From the NCBI GenBank assembly GCA_000814665.1, contig JWIH01000024.1, forward strand, positions 1 to 64,000: DNA of 64,000 nucleotides, written 5' to 3'. The stretch comes from Pseudoalteromonas flavipulchra NCIMB 2033 = ATCC BAA-314. GTDB taxonomy: Bacteria; Pseudomonadota; Gammaproteobacteria; Enterobacterales; Alteromonadaceae. The notes under the pieces are model-generated. The model was not told the origin of the DNA. It saw only the letters and a program-made list of their open reading frames with translations, and did no database searches. The stretch's first letter is position 1. Every line of letters starts with the position of its first letter. Below are positions 1-8,424 of the stretch, one piece after another. A program made the translations under genes and the position numbers.

Positions 1-2
1 CA

Positions 3-266
3 GAAGCCGCCTCAACGGAAAGTGCTGACGAAGATCCACGTAAAGCTGCCGTTGCCGCCGCAATTGCCAGAGCTAAGGCCAAGAAAGCAGCTAAAGAGGC
101 TGAAGAAGCAGGCGCAAGCGTGAGCGAACAAGCAGAAGCCGCTCCAACGGCAAGCGCCGAGGAAGATCCACGTAAAGCTGCCGTTGCCGCCGCAATTGCC
201 AGAGCTAAGGCCAAAAAAGCCGCTAAAGAGGCACAAGAAGCTGGCGAAAGCGTGAGTGAGCAAGGC
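3..266 (+). repeat. Tandem 132-bp coding repeat in the rsxC tail (two copies plus a diverged third)
   Basis: Copy 1 (3-134) and copy 2 (135-266) are nearly identical at the DNA level with a period of 132 bp, i.e. 44 codons in frame. A third, more diverged copy of the Ala/Lys core starts near 372. In-frame repeats of this kind can expand or contract by slippage or recombination without breaking the gene. Confidence 0.8.
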
Positions 267-458
267 GAAGAAACAAATGAGCCAACGGCGGGATCAGAAA
301 CAGACTCCAGCCGTACAGAGCAAGGTGCTGAGGGCACATCTGAGCAGCAACAAGCACTTAGCCCTGAAGCACGTAAAAAAGCCGCCGTTAAAGCCGCAAT
401 TGCGAGAGCAAAAGCGAAGAAGCAAGCGAAAGAACAAGAAGGAAATGAACCGTCATGA
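3..458 (+). CDS. rsxC: Electron transport complex subunit RsxC/RnfC, C-terminal part (5' truncated by window edge)
   Basis: The reading frame is open from the first bases and stops with TGA at 456-458, so only the C-terminal tail is present. It is an Ala/Lys/Glu-rich low-complexity tail in which the block KAAVAAAIARAKAKKAAKEA occurs twice, with a third, diverged copy (KAAVKAAIARAKAKKQAKEQ) at the end. Such Ala/Lys repeats are typical of the extended C-terminus of RnfC in gammaproteobacteria; the flavin/NADH-binding and Fe-S parts must lie upstream of the window. The stop overlaps the rsxD start (ATGA), as expected for the rsxABCDGE order. The assignment rests on the tail plus operon context, and both fit well. 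An internal ATG-type or GTG start should not be taken as the real start. Confidence 0.88.
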   Translation, partial: EAASTESADEDPRKAAVAAAIARAKAKKAAKEAEEAGASVSEQAEAAPTASAEEDPRKAAVAAAIARAKAKKAAKEAQEAGESVSEQGEETNEPTAGSETDSSRTEQGAEGTSEQQQALSPEARKKAAVKAAIARAKAKKQAKEQEGNEPS

Positions 459-1516
459 AACTAACCATGGCCTCATCCCCGCACAATCATAGCCATAAGT
501 CGGTCAACAAAATCATGATGACCGTCATGGCAGCCTGTATTCCCGGGATCTTAGTCCAAACCTACTATTTTGGTTTTGGTGTATTGATCCAGTTGGCTTT
601 GGCGCTTATTACCGCAAGCCTTGCTGAAGCGCTAGTGCTAAAGCTAAGAGGTCGAGCGATATGGCCCAGCCTCAGCGACGGCAGTGCTTGGCTCACCGCT
701 GTGCTGCTGGCCATCAGTATTCCGCCGCTAGCCCCTTGGTGGATAACCGTCATTGGTGCATTTTTTGCCATCGCTATTGTAAAACAGCTATACGGTGGCC
801 TAGGCTTTAATCTTTTCAACCCGGCCATGGCGGCCTATGTATTATTGCTGATCTCCTTCCCTGTACAAATGACTTCGTGGTCACCTATTCAAGCGCTCAC
901 GCTAGAGTCGCTAAGCTTTGTCGACCAACTCGCAATGATCTTTACCGAGTCCACCAGCCAAGGTGTTACACTTGACGTATGGCGTGCAGGCGTGATTGAC
1001 GGTGCGACTGGTGCAACGCCATTAGACTCGGTAAAAACCGCTGTCTCACAAGGCTTAACCGTGAATGAGGCGATGAGTAAGCAGGGTTTTGGAGCGCTTG
1101 CGGGACTTGGTTGGCAATATGTTAACCTCGCCTTTTTGCTAGGTGGTCTTTATCTGCTAAAAGCCAAAGTGATCAACTGGCATATTCCAGTGGCCTTTAT
1201 TGCCAGTCTTGGCCTTGCTAGCGCAATTGGCTATATCATTGCCCCTGAGTCAGAGCCCGGCACCCTATTCCACTTGTTAAGTGGCGGCGCTATGCTTGGT
1301 GCCTTTTTTATTGCCACCGATCCGGTGTCGGCCTCTACCACTAACTTAGGTCGCCTGATTTACGGCGCGGCAATCGGCTTTACTGTCTATGTGATTCGCC
1401 AATTTGGTGGCTATCCAGACGCCGTTGCATTTGCAGTTGTGATCATGAATATGGCAGTGCCACTTATCGATCATTACACTCAGCCTCGTACTTATGGTCA
1501 TGGAGCAAAATCATGA
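455..1516 (+). CDS. rsxD: Electron transport complex subunit RsxD/RnfD
   Basis: Integral membrane subunit of the Rnf/Rsx complex, which couples electron transfer between NADH and ferredoxin-type carriers to ion movement, and in E. coli keeps SoxR reduced. The 353-residue length is normal. The N-terminus (MASSPHNH..., then several hydrophobic helices) resembles RsxD. The segment DGATGATPLD around residues 182-191 contains the family site whose threonine (T188 here) carries covalently bound FMN. The start ATG at 455 overlaps the rsxC stop, and the stop overlaps the rsxG start by four bases, so the genes are translationally coupled. Confidence 0.97.
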   Translation: MKLTMASSPHNHSHKSVNKIMMTVMAACIPGILVQTYYFGFGVLIQLALALITASLAEALVLKLRGRAIWPSLSDGSAWLTAVLLAISIPPLAPWWITVIGAFFAIAIVKQLYGGLGFNLFNPAMAAYVLLLISFPVQMTSWSPIQALTLESLSFVDQLAMIFTESTSQGVTLDVWRAGVIDGATGATPLDSVKTAVSQGLTVNEAMSKQGFGALAGLGWQYVNLAFLLGGLYLLKAKVINWHIPVAFIASLGLASAIGYIIAPESEPGTLFHLLSGGAMLGAFFIATDPVSASTTNLGRLIYGAAIGFTVYVIRQFGGYPDAVAFAVVIMNMAVPLIDHYTQPRTYGHGAKS

Positions 1517-2148
1517 TAATTCAATCGATGCAGAAAAATGGCCTCATCCTCGCGGCATTTGCACTAGCAACAACAGGAGCGGTCGCACTGATTAATGACC
1601 TCACCAAAGATAAAATTGCCAACCAAGAGCAACAGCACCTGATGCAACTACTTTCTCAGGTGATTGCAGCAGATAAGTACGACAATACTTTGTATTTGGA
1701 TTGCACCACCAGCAACACCTTAGAACTCGGCCCAGGCGGCCCGCACACAATTTACAGAGCCAGACTCAATGGCGAACCCTCGGCTCTTTTAGTGAGACAT
1801 ATCACCCCGAAAGGCTACAGTGGCAATATCGATGTCTTAACCGCTGTCGATAGACAAGGTCTGATCTCAGGTGTGCGTGTGACGCGCCATGAAGAAACTC
1901 CGGGTCTTGGTGATAAGGTAGAGCTGGCAAAGTCGGCTTGGGTAACGACTTTCAACGGTGTTCAAGTTGAAGGGGAAGCAGACCCTAAAATGAATGTGAA
2001 AAAAGACGGCGGTCAATTTGATTCATTTACCGGTGCAACCATTACCCCACGCGCTGTGGTAACCTCGGTAAATCAGGCCGCATGGTTTGCCAAAACTCAT
2101 TTTGATGCGCTATTTAACGCGCCTAATACTTGCGAGGTGTCGCAATGA
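1513..2148 (+). CDS. rsxG: Electron transport complex subunit RsxG/RnfG
   Basis: FMN-carrying subunit of the Rnf/Rsx complex, anchored by one N-terminal helix (about residues 9-28) with the bulk in the periplasm. The motif TGATIT at residues 173-178 matches the family S/TGATxT/S signature, in which the last threonine (T178) binds FMN through a phosphoester. The preceding segments (EETPGLGDK near 127-135 and the GGQFD run just before the motif) are also typical. It overlaps rsxD at the 5' end and rsxE at the 3' end, both as ATGA. Length 211 residues is as expected. Confidence 0.97.
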   Translation: MIIQSMQKNGLILAAFALATTGAVALINDLTKDKIANQEQQHLMQLLSQVIAADKYDNTLYLDCTTSNTLELGPGGPHTIYRARLNGEPSALLVRHITPKGYSGNIDVLTAVDRQGLISGVRVTRHEETPGLGDKVELAKSAWVTTFNGVQVEGEADPKMNVKKDGGQFDSFTGATITPRAVVTSVNQAAWFAKTHFDALFNAPNTCEVSQ

Positions 2149-2843
2149 GTCAGTTAAAATCGCTCTTTCAAGAAGGTACATGGCAAAATAACCCAGCACT
2201 GGTACAGCTTTTGGGCCTATGTCCGCTCCTTGCGGTGACTTCAACGGTAACCAATGCGTTAGGGCTTGGTATTGCCACATTACTGGTACTGGTTGGTTCT
2301 AACTTTACCGTATCGGTGGTGAGAAACTGGGTGCCAAAAGACATTCGTATTCCTGTTTTTGTGATGATCATCGCCGCCTTTGTTACGGTTATTCAACTAC
2401 TCATGAACGCTTATACCTTTGGTCTGTATCAATCCCTTGGTATATTTATTCCGTTGATCGTGACCAACTGCGCCATTATTGGTCGTGCCGAGGCATTCGC
2501 TTCGAAGAATAGTCCGCTGTTATCGGTTTGGGATGGTTTAATGATGGGACTGGGTTTTGCACTGGTGCTATTTGTACTGGGTGCAATGCGCGAATTGATT
2601 GGTCAAGGAACACTATTTGATGGTGCCGAGCTACTCCTTGGCAACTGGGCAAGTGTATTGCGTATTGAGATCTTCTCATTCGATCATCAATTTTTAGTTG
2701 CAATCCTGCCACCAGGCGCCTTTTTGGGCCTTGGTTTTTTGATTGCCGCTAAAAACATTATCGACGCTCAGCTCAAAGCCAAAGCAGCGCCAACAGCCGA
2801 AGAAGTAAAAGGTCCTAGAGCACGGGTCACTAACTTAAACTAA
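2145..2843 (+). CDS. rsxE: Electron transport complex subunit RsxE/RnfE
   Basis: Multi-pass membrane subunit of the Rnf/Rsx complex, homologous to RsxA and to NqrD. I chose the ATG at 2145 (MSQLKSLFQEG...) because it overlaps the rsxG stop as ATGA and gives 232 residues, the family length; an upstream in-frame codon at 2130 would add only five residues inside rsxG. Motifs such as LGLCPLLAVT near the N-terminus and IVTNCAIIGRAEAFA in the middle are characteristic, the latter containing the cysteine that helps hold the membrane [2Fe-2S] cluster in this family. Confidence 0.97.
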   Translation: MSQLKSLFQEGTWQNNPALVQLLGLCPLLAVTSTVTNALGLGIATLLVLVGSNFTVSVVRNWVPKDIRIPVFVMIIAAFVTVIQLLMNAYTFGLYQSLGIFIPLIVTNCAIIGRAEAFASKNSPLLSVWDGLMMGLGFALVLFVLGAMRELIGQGTLFDGAELLLGNWASVLRIEIFSFDHQFLVAILPPGAFLGLGFLIAAKNIIDAQLKAKAAPTAEEVKGPRARVTNLN

Positions 2844-2866
2844 TGCGGTAATAATAATGCCAATTT

Positions 2867-2891
2867 GCAGCGATACCGTCACTATCGCTGC
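2867..2891 (+). other. Hairpin between rsxE and nth
   Basis: GCAGCGAT (2867-2874) pairs perfectly with ATCGCTGC (2884-2891) across a 9-nt loop. There is no U-run after it, so it is not a good intrinsic terminator. It may be a processing site or weak attenuator between the rsx genes and nth, which are cotranscribed in E. coli. Confidence 0.5.
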
Positions 2892-2942
2892 TTAATGAAA
2901 GTAACTGCATGCTACCGTCATCGAATTTAGCAAGTAAATCTT

Positions 2943-3578
2943 ATGAATAAACAAAAACGTATAGAAATACTCACGCGACTTAGGGACGAAAATCCGCACC
3001 CAGAAACTGAGCTAGAATACTCGTCACCATTCGAGCTTTTAGTTGCCGTTACCCTCTCAGCACAAGCCACTGATGTTGGAGTGAACAAAGCAACGCGCAA
3101 ACTCTTCCCTGTTGCCAACACACCAGAAAAGATCCTTGAGCTTGGCCTTGAAGGCTTAAGAGACTATATCAAAACCATTGGTTTATTTAATTCAAAAGCC
3201 AATAACGTCTATAAAATGTGTCAGATCCTCGTCGACAAACACGGCTCCGAAGTTCCTGAAAACCGTGAAGCACTAGAAGCACTGCCGGGGGTCGGTCGCA
3301 AAACCGCCAACGTGGTACTAAACTGCGCTTTTGGCTGGCCGACAATTGCCGTAGACACCCATATATTCCGCGTCTCCAATCGCACCAAGTTTGCCATGGG
3401 TAAAGATGTGGTGGCAGTCGAGCAAAAGCTAGAAAAGGTTGTACCAAAAGAATTTAAAGTGGATGTCCACCACTGGTTAATCCTTCATGGCCGCTATGTG
3501 TGCACCGCGCGTAAACCTAAGTGTGGCAGCTGTTTGATTGAAGATTTGTGTGAGTTTAAAGAGAAGACTGATAGCTAA
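2943..3578 (+). CDS. nth: Endonuclease III (DNA glycosylase/AP lyase)
   Basis: Base-excision repair enzyme that removes oxidised pyrimidines and cuts the abasic strand. The helix-hairpin-helix segment LPGVGRKTANVVLN holds the catalytic lysine K120, and VDTHIFRVSNR holds the catalytic aspartate D138. The C-terminal [4Fe-4S] ligands C187, C194, C197 and C203 have the standard C-x6-C-x2-C-x5-C spacing. Length 211 matches the family. It follows rsxE by about 100 bp, the same order as in E. coli and many relatives. Confidence 0.98.
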   Translation: MNKQKRIEILTRLRDENPHPETELEYSSPFELLVAVTLSAQATDVGVNKATRKLFPVANTPEKILELGLEGLRDYIKTIGLFNSKANNVYKMCQILVDKHGSEVPENREALEALPGVGRKTANVVLNCAFGWPTIAVDTHIFRVSNRTKFAMGKDVVAVEQKLEKVVPKEFKVDVHHWLILHGRYVCTARKPKCGSCLIEDLCEFKEKTDS

Positions 3579-3667
3579 TCTTTGTTTTAGCATAAGCACA
3601 ACTTTTATTTGTGGTGGTTACCGTGAATTTGTTGTTTCGTAAAATTGTTCAAGCGATATGAAAACAC

Positions 3668-3691
3668 AGCTCGCTGCGTAAAGCAGCTCCT
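3668..3691. repeat. REP-like palindrome
   Basis: GCTGC-gtaaa-GCAGC (3673-3687) forms a short hairpin in the 149-bp space between the convergent nth and beta-propeller genes. The flanking text (cagctcgctgcgtaaagcag, then ctcctac) looks like a dispersed palindromic element rather than a terminator because it lacks a U-run. No second copy was recognised in this window. Confidence 0.35.
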
Positions 3692-3727
3692 ACTTCACGC
3701 CACATTCGTATCGACGTGATGGCTAGC

Positions 3728-4723
3728 CTAAGGCAATACCACTGCTGAATACCCTATTCCATCTGGTCCGTTACCAGCAGGGAGTTCAAATAAGGTTTTG
3801 CCAGATACAATATCTATAACAAGGACCTTATTTTTTTGGTAAGCGGATAAAAATAAAGTGCGATCGTCTGGATGGAGGATCACGCCTTTTGGTCCTGTTC
3901 CCGGCTCAAACTTTATTTGACGCAGCTTTTCTTTGTGCATTGCATCGATCACATCAAGGGTGTGATTCCTATAGTCTGGGATCACAGCAAACTGCTCATC
4001 GCGGGTAAGTAACACACGGTATGGAAAGCTATAGCCTTTCCATTGCTTAATTATACGCTCATTTGCTACATCAAACACGGTAACTAAGCCATCATCGTTG
4101 CTACCAACCCAGAGCTCTGAGCCACTTTTATTTATGGTGATAGCCTCTGGTACTTTTGGCATTGAAATTTTGCGAAGTAAGGCACCTGACTTTACATCTA
4201 ATTCAGACACTGAATCTGCGCGCATATTTGTGGTGTAAACACGCTCGCTAGACGCCGGCAGCGCCACCATATGAGAGCCTCTTTGCTCTGTTGCTATTAC
4301 TTTATCAATTTTCCCCGACTCTATATCAACGATTACCACACTGTCGGAGCCTTCAGACGATACTGCAACGCGTTTTTGGTCTTTTAAAAACAACACGCCA
4401 TGTGGCCTTGGATAACGAGACAAATCAATGGTTTTTACTTTTTTTGCTTGCCGAACGTCAAAAACACTTAGACTATTGCCACGTGCATAATTAGTGACAA
4501 CAGCCGTATGCCCGTCGGCACTCATTGCTAATTCATGTGGTCCTCTGCCGGTTGCGAGCGTCAGCTTAATTTTTCGGCTGCTAAGATCGATGAAATCAAC
4601 CGAGTCCCCCTTTTTATTTACAACAACCAATGTTCCCGACAAGTTATTTGTATCAGCCCATGAAGGGAAGCTGATTAAACACCCAAATAAGAACACATAC
4701 ACAACATAATTAACCAATCTCAT
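3728..4723 (-). CDS. Exported YVTN-type beta-propeller protein
   Basis: The start at 4723 is preferred over an upstream one at 4783 because an AAGGAG sits seven bases upstream and the protein then begins with a clear signal peptide (MRLVNYVVYVFLFGCLISFPSWA). The mature part has repeated blades with the pattern V-D-x-x-x-G-K or V-F-D-V (for example SVFDVRQAKKVKTIDL and VTVFDVANERIIKQW), the hallmark of YVTN/NHL-like propellers. Such proteins are periplasmic or surface-exposed scaffolds, and no catalytic residues are recognisable. It stands alone between nth and a divergent decarboxylase gene, so no partner is suggested. Specific function unknown. Confidence 0.85.
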   Translation of the reverse strand: MRLVNYVVYVFLFGCLISFPSWADTNNLSGTLVVVNKKGDSVDFIDLSSRKIKLTLATGRGPHELAMSADGHTAVVTNYARGNSLSVFDVRQAKKVKTIDLSRYPRPHGVLFLKDQKRVAVSSEGSDSVVIVDIESGKIDKVIATEQRGSHMVALPASSERVYTTNMRADSVSELDVKSGALLRKISMPKVPEAITINKSGSELWVGSNDDGLVTVFDVANERIIKQWKGYSFPYRVLLTRDEQFAVIPDYRNHTLDVIDAMHKEKLRQIKFEPGTGPKGVILHPDDRTLFLSAYQKNKVLVIDIVSGKTLFELPAGNGPDGIGYSAVVLP

Positions 4724-5023
4724 TTTGACTCCTTTTGATCTGTTAGCTAGTACTGTTGTTTTTATCACTACTGTATTTATCATTGAAAAGCAATCGTAAT
4801 ACAGCCTTCAAAAACACCCTATCCCAAATTTAACTCAGACACGCCTGATACTCGAAACCTTCCTGTTTCCTATGTTGAATAGCACACTTTCCATCACTCG
4901 CAACAACTTCCTCGCCTACATCCGTTTTACAATTTCTGGAACATTTTCAAAGTATTGATTTCACAAATCACTACGCTTTCTTTATGCTAATGAAAGTCTT
5001 TAAATTTTAATGCGAATATCATT
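4724..5023. other. Divergent intergenic region of about 300 bp
   Basis: AT-rich spacer between the minus-strand propeller gene and the plus-strand decarboxylase gene. It must contain both promoters, but I cannot assign -35/-10 boxes with confidence. The AAGGAG Shine-Dalgarno of the propeller gene lies at its left edge. No ORF or repeat was seen. Confidence 0.4.
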
Positions 5024-6928
5024 ATGCTACCTGTCCTTCGTATCTTGTTAATAGAACAAGAGCCAGCTGTATTGCAAGCGCTCTCAAGCAATCTGTCAAA
5101 AACGATCCCTAATTTTGAGCGAGAGGATGTTCAACTCGATATTATTGAATGCCTCGAACTTTCAAAAGCCTTGGAGCATGTCACTGAAGATGGTGATATT
5201 CAAGCTGTCGTGCTGAGTTGGGATGTGCACAACAAAAGTGGCGAGCAAACCTATAGTCGCTTTATCGAGCAATTAAAATGTATTCGTCTAGAATTACCGG
5301 TTTACGTTATTGGCGATGACACTAAAGGGCTTGAGATAGTCAACGAATCCGAGGAAATCGAGTCTTTCTTCTTTAAAGATGAAGTTATCTCAGATCCTGA
5401 AGCCATTTTGGGATATATGATCAATGACTTTGATGACAGAGCCGAGACGCCATTCTGGACGGCGTATCGCAGCTATGTCGGCGAAGCGAACGACTCTTGG
5501 CATACTCCGGGTCACAGCGGCGGTTCGAGCTTTAGAAACTCTCCTTATATCAAAGATTTTTATCAATTCTATGGCCGTAATGTATTTGTCGGAGACCTGT
5601 CCGTATCGGTTGATTCGTTAGGTTCACTGTCAGATAGTACCAATACCATTGGCCGCGCTCAGGAGTCAGCTGCAGCAACGTTTGAGGTTAAACGCACCTA
5701 CTTCGTAACCAACGGTTCGTCCACCTCGAATAAAATTATTTTGCAAACCCTACTTCGCAAAGGCGATAAGGTGATCATCGACCGCAACTGTCATAAGTCA
5801 GTGCACTACGGCATTTTGCAATCGGCCAGTTTCCCTATCTATTTATCGAGTATTTTAAATCCAAAATATGGCATATTCGCACCGCCTTCACTGGCTGACA
5901 TCAAGCAAGCGATTGAACAAAATACCGATGCAAAACTACTGGTGCTCACAGGCTGTACCTATGATGGTTTGCTGAGCGACCTGAAACAAGTCGTAGAATT
6001 TGCCCATCAGCATGGCATCAAAGTCTTTATTGATGAAGCTTGGTTTGCTTACTCGCTATTTCACCCTAGCTTGCGCCATTACTCCGCCATTCATGCAGGT
6101 GCCGATTATGTCACCCATTCGGCGCATAAAGTCGTATCGGCATTTTCGCAGGCGTCTTATATCCATATTAATGACCCCGATTTTGATGCTGATTTTTTCC
6201 GTGAGATTTACAGTATCTACGCCAGCACCTCGCCCAAATACCAACTTATTGCGTCTTTGGATGTGTGCCAGAAGCAGTTGGAGATGGAAGGCTATAAGTT
6301 ACTCAATGCGCTGCTGAACCATGTTGCAGAGTTCAAACAGCAGATGGCCTCGCTCAAACATATTAAAGTGCTTGATAAGCAAGACTTTATGAACATATTC
6401 CCACATTTTAGTGGCGATAATATGGGGCATGATCCGCTTAAAATCCTCATCGATATTAGTGAACTACCGTACTCATTAAAGGATATTCATAAGTTTCTGC
6501 TAGACGAAATTGGGCTGGAGATTGAGAAATACACCCACAGTACCATCTTAGTCTTACTAACCTTGGGTGGTACACGCTCAAAGATCATTCGTTTATACAA
6601 TGCCTTAAAGAAACTTGATGGCGGCAAGGTAAAACTATCGAAGTCAACGCGACGCTCACGCTTACCTGAGAATTTACCCGCTATTGACCTTGCTTGTATT
6701 CCTAGTGATGCCTTCTACGGCGAGCGTGAATCTGTACCTATTAGCAAGAGCAACAACCGAATTTGTGCAGGTTTAGTCACCCCGTATCCTCCGGGGATTC
6801 CGCTTTTGGTGCCGGGTCAACATATTACCCAAGAGCATATTGAATATCTCAAGGAGCTGGCAGGGCAAGGATTGACCATTCAAGGTAGTTTCGATGGTGA
6901 GATCTATGTGCTTAAAGAAGACAAATAA
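5024..6928 (+). CDS. Orn/Lys/Arg decarboxylase family PLP enzyme with N-terminal receiver-like wing domain
   Basis: Fold-type I PLP enzyme related to CadA, LdcC, SpeC and AdiA, which decarboxylate basic amino acids to polyamines. Residues 1-135 form the response-regulator-like wing domain. The core carries WHTPGHSGG (159-167), DRNCHKS (253-259, H257 expected to stack on PLP), FIDEAW with D337, and SAHKVVSAFSQAS with the PLP lysine K369. The C-terminus is shorter than in the E. coli enzymes (634 residues against roughly 710-755), so quaternary structure may differ. The substrate cannot be told from sequence alone. No amino-acid/polyamine antiporter gene lies next to it, which argues for a biosynthetic rather than an acid-stress role. 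Confidence 0.9.
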   Translation: MLPVLRILLIEQEPAVLQALSSNLSKTIPNFEREDVQLDIIECLELSKALEHVTEDGDIQAVVLSWDVHNKSGEQTYSRFIEQLKCIRLELPVYVIGDDTKGLEIVNESEEIESFFFKDEVISDPEAILGYMINDFDDRAETPFWTAYRSYVGEANDSWHTPGHSGGSSFRNSPYIKDFYQFYGRNVFVGDLSVSVDSLGSLSDSTNTIGRAQESAAATFEVKRTYFVTNGSSTSNKIILQTLLRKGDKVIIDRNCHKSVHYGILQSASFPIYLSSILNPKYGIFAPPSLADIKQAIEQNTDAKLLVLTGCTYDGLLSDLKQVVEFAHQHGIKVFIDEAWFAYSLFHPSLRHYSAIHAGADYVTHSAHKVVSAFSQASYIHINDPDFDADFFREIYSIYASTSPKYQLIASLDVCQKQLEMEGYKLLNALLNHVAEFKQQMASLKHIKVLDKQDFMNIFPHFSGDNMGHDPLKILIDISELPYSLKDIHKFLLDEIGLEIEKYTHSTILVLLTLGGTRSKIIRLYNALKKLDGGKVKLSKSTRRSRLPENLPAIDLACIPSDAFYGERESVPISKSNNRICAGLVTPYPPGIPLLVPGQHITQEHIEYLKELAGQGLTIQGSFDGEIYVLKEDK

Positions 6929-6953
6929 CGCGAGCTAATATCATAATCCAGTA

Positions 6954-6986
6954 CTAGGCAAGCCATTTTAAAACGTGGCTGCCTAG
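6954..6986. terminator. Hairpin between convergent genes
   Basis: CTAGGCAAGCCA (6954-6965) pairs with TGGCTGCCTAG (6976-6986) with one bulged base, between the decarboxylase gene and the convergent PD40 gene. The U-run is poor on both strands, so it may be a weak terminator or an mRNA 3'-end stabiliser. Confidence 0.45.
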
Positions 6987-7028
6987 CGCTTGTAGAGCTT
7001 TGCGTTTTCCTGCAATTACGCTAGCATT

Positions 7029-8003
7029 TTAGCCCTTCTCGCGAAGATATTGGTTTAGCTCGGTTATATCAACGCTATAAATATTCATAAGGCCATTATG
7101 GATCCTTTCCTGTCGCTGAAGCAATTCATCATAATTGTTTACAGCTTTCACATCTGGGTTTTTATCACTTGAGAAAAACAAAGTATTACCGTCAGCTGAT
7201 AGGATCGGATCTGAGTCCATACGACGCGAATTGATTTTATCGCCTAGATTTATCGGTTTCCCCCACTTGCCATCTTTTTGTTTAACCGATACATGCAAAT
7301 CATAGTGACCTAAACCGCCCGATCTCATTGACGTGAAAAATAGCAGTTTTCCGTCCGATGAAACCTCTGGATCAGCATCACTTGCTGTGGAGTTGAGCTC
7401 TGAAATCTCAATTGGCGCTTGATATCCATCAGGGTGGTACTTAGAAAGAAAAAGATCTACGCCGCCCGTAGCTCCTTTTATGATAGATGAGAAGTAGATA
7501 TCTTTATTAGTGTGTATAGTTGGGTAGATCACAGTATGATCTCCGTTAATTTTGCCAGGCACTAACTCAGGTTTGCCAAATTTATCACCATCATAGCTGA
7601 CTTGCCACATCTGAAAGATCCCATTTTCCACGTTCTCTACCGGCCTTCTGGAAGTAAAATAAAATGTGTTACTGTCTTTGGAAAAGTACGGATTTGTATC
7701 GTGAAATTCACCGCTAAAAGGAAGCAATGTTGGGGTTTGCCAAGTGTCCCCTTGTTTGTGAGAAATGACTAAAGCACTGTGTGAAAATCGGGCTAAAGCT
7801 CTAACAAACGCAAACTTTTTACCATCTGGAGACAAACTAGAACCGTACTCAAATTGATTAGTCGATACTATGTTTGGCGCAAACAAGCTTGGCTCTAGGT
7901 TGTTTAAAATCACCGCTAACTTGTCATCAGCTTGTACTGACCATTGCGCAGAAACTGCTGAAATCAATAACCCTATTTTAGCGACTGTTTTACGCTGTAT
8001 CAT
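7029..8003 (-). CDS. Exported PD40/TolB-like beta-propeller protein
   Basis: The protein starts with a signal peptide (MIQRKTVAKIGLLISAVSAQWSVQA) preceded by an AAGGA ribosome-binding site. The mature region has repeated WD40-like PD40 blades: SLSPDGKKFAFVR, NPYFSKDSNTFYFTSRR, DPEVSSDGKLLFFTS and DPILSADGNTLFFSS. These are the signature of TolB/PD40 propellers, periplasmic scaffolds or binding proteins. Length 324 fits one propeller with no second domain. It lies convergent to the decarboxylase and has no evident operon partner, so its ligand is unknown. Confidence 0.85.
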   Translation of the reverse strand: MIQRKTVAKIGLLISAVSAQWSVQADDKLAVILNNLEPSLFAPNIVSTNQFEYGSSLSPDGKKFAFVRALARFSHSALVISHKQGDTWQTPTLLPFSGEFHDTNPYFSKDSNTFYFTSRRPVENVENGIFQMWQVSYDGDKFGKPELVPGKINGDHTVIYPTIHTNKDIYFSSIIKGATGGVDLFLSKYHPDGYQAPIEISELNSTASDADPEVSSDGKLLFFTSMRSGGLGHYDLHVSVKQKDGKWGKPINLGDKINSRRMDSDPILSADGNTLFFSSDKNPDVKAVNNYDELLQRQERIHNGLMNIYSVDITELNQYLREKG

Positions 8004-8367
8004 ATAAATATCCTTTTTTGTTATAGTACACTTTGTTTACTTTTTGATAATTGTATGTGTGTTGAATCAAACTGCTTGAAAAGTAACTTTGTCGCCAGAT
8101 GATATTATCAAAACATAACTGAAATTAAAAAAGCAACAATCCCACATGACTTAGTGATATATAGAAGCTTAATAAAAATTACTTTATAGGGCATGTTGAT
8201 TTTAAAAGTCGGGCTGGTTTTGCAGTAATTTATGATGTTTTTAAGCGACATTGCGCTAATACAATGTGTTATGCCACATAAATCAGCAGAAAGTCATCAT
8301 AAGTGCTTATCCCTTGTGACTTACTCACCGCCCTAATGTTTATCACCTACTAATTTAAGCGCTCTTC
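8004..8367. other. Intergenic region, no gene seen
   Basis: About 360 bp of AT-rich sequence between the divergent PD40 gene and the DUF2726 gene. Apart from the sigma-54-type promoter that follows it and the PD40 ribosome-binding site at its left edge, I see no ORF, repeat or strong hairpin. It is long enough to hold upstream sites for a sigma-54 enhancer-binding protein. Confidence 0.4.
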
Positions 8368-8383
8368 TGGCACAGCTATTGCT
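8368..8383 (+). promoter_or_regulatory. Near-consensus sigma-54 (RpoN) promoter
   Basis: TGGCAC-agcta-TTGCT matches the -24/-12 consensus TGGCAC-N5-TTGCW at every fixed position with the right spacing. Transcription would start near 8394, about 20 bp before the GGAG ribosome-binding site (8415-8418) of the DUF2726 gene. The match and the geometry are both seen directly; activity is inferred. Confidence 0.72.
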
Positions 8384-8424
8384 TATAAAACCACAGATGT
8401 CATTTTTTTGATTTGGAGTTTTGT

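Noticed and set aside
256..492. 78-codon frame overlapping the rsxC tail
   Set aside because: Alternate frame of the repetitive rsxC tail, running into rsxD.
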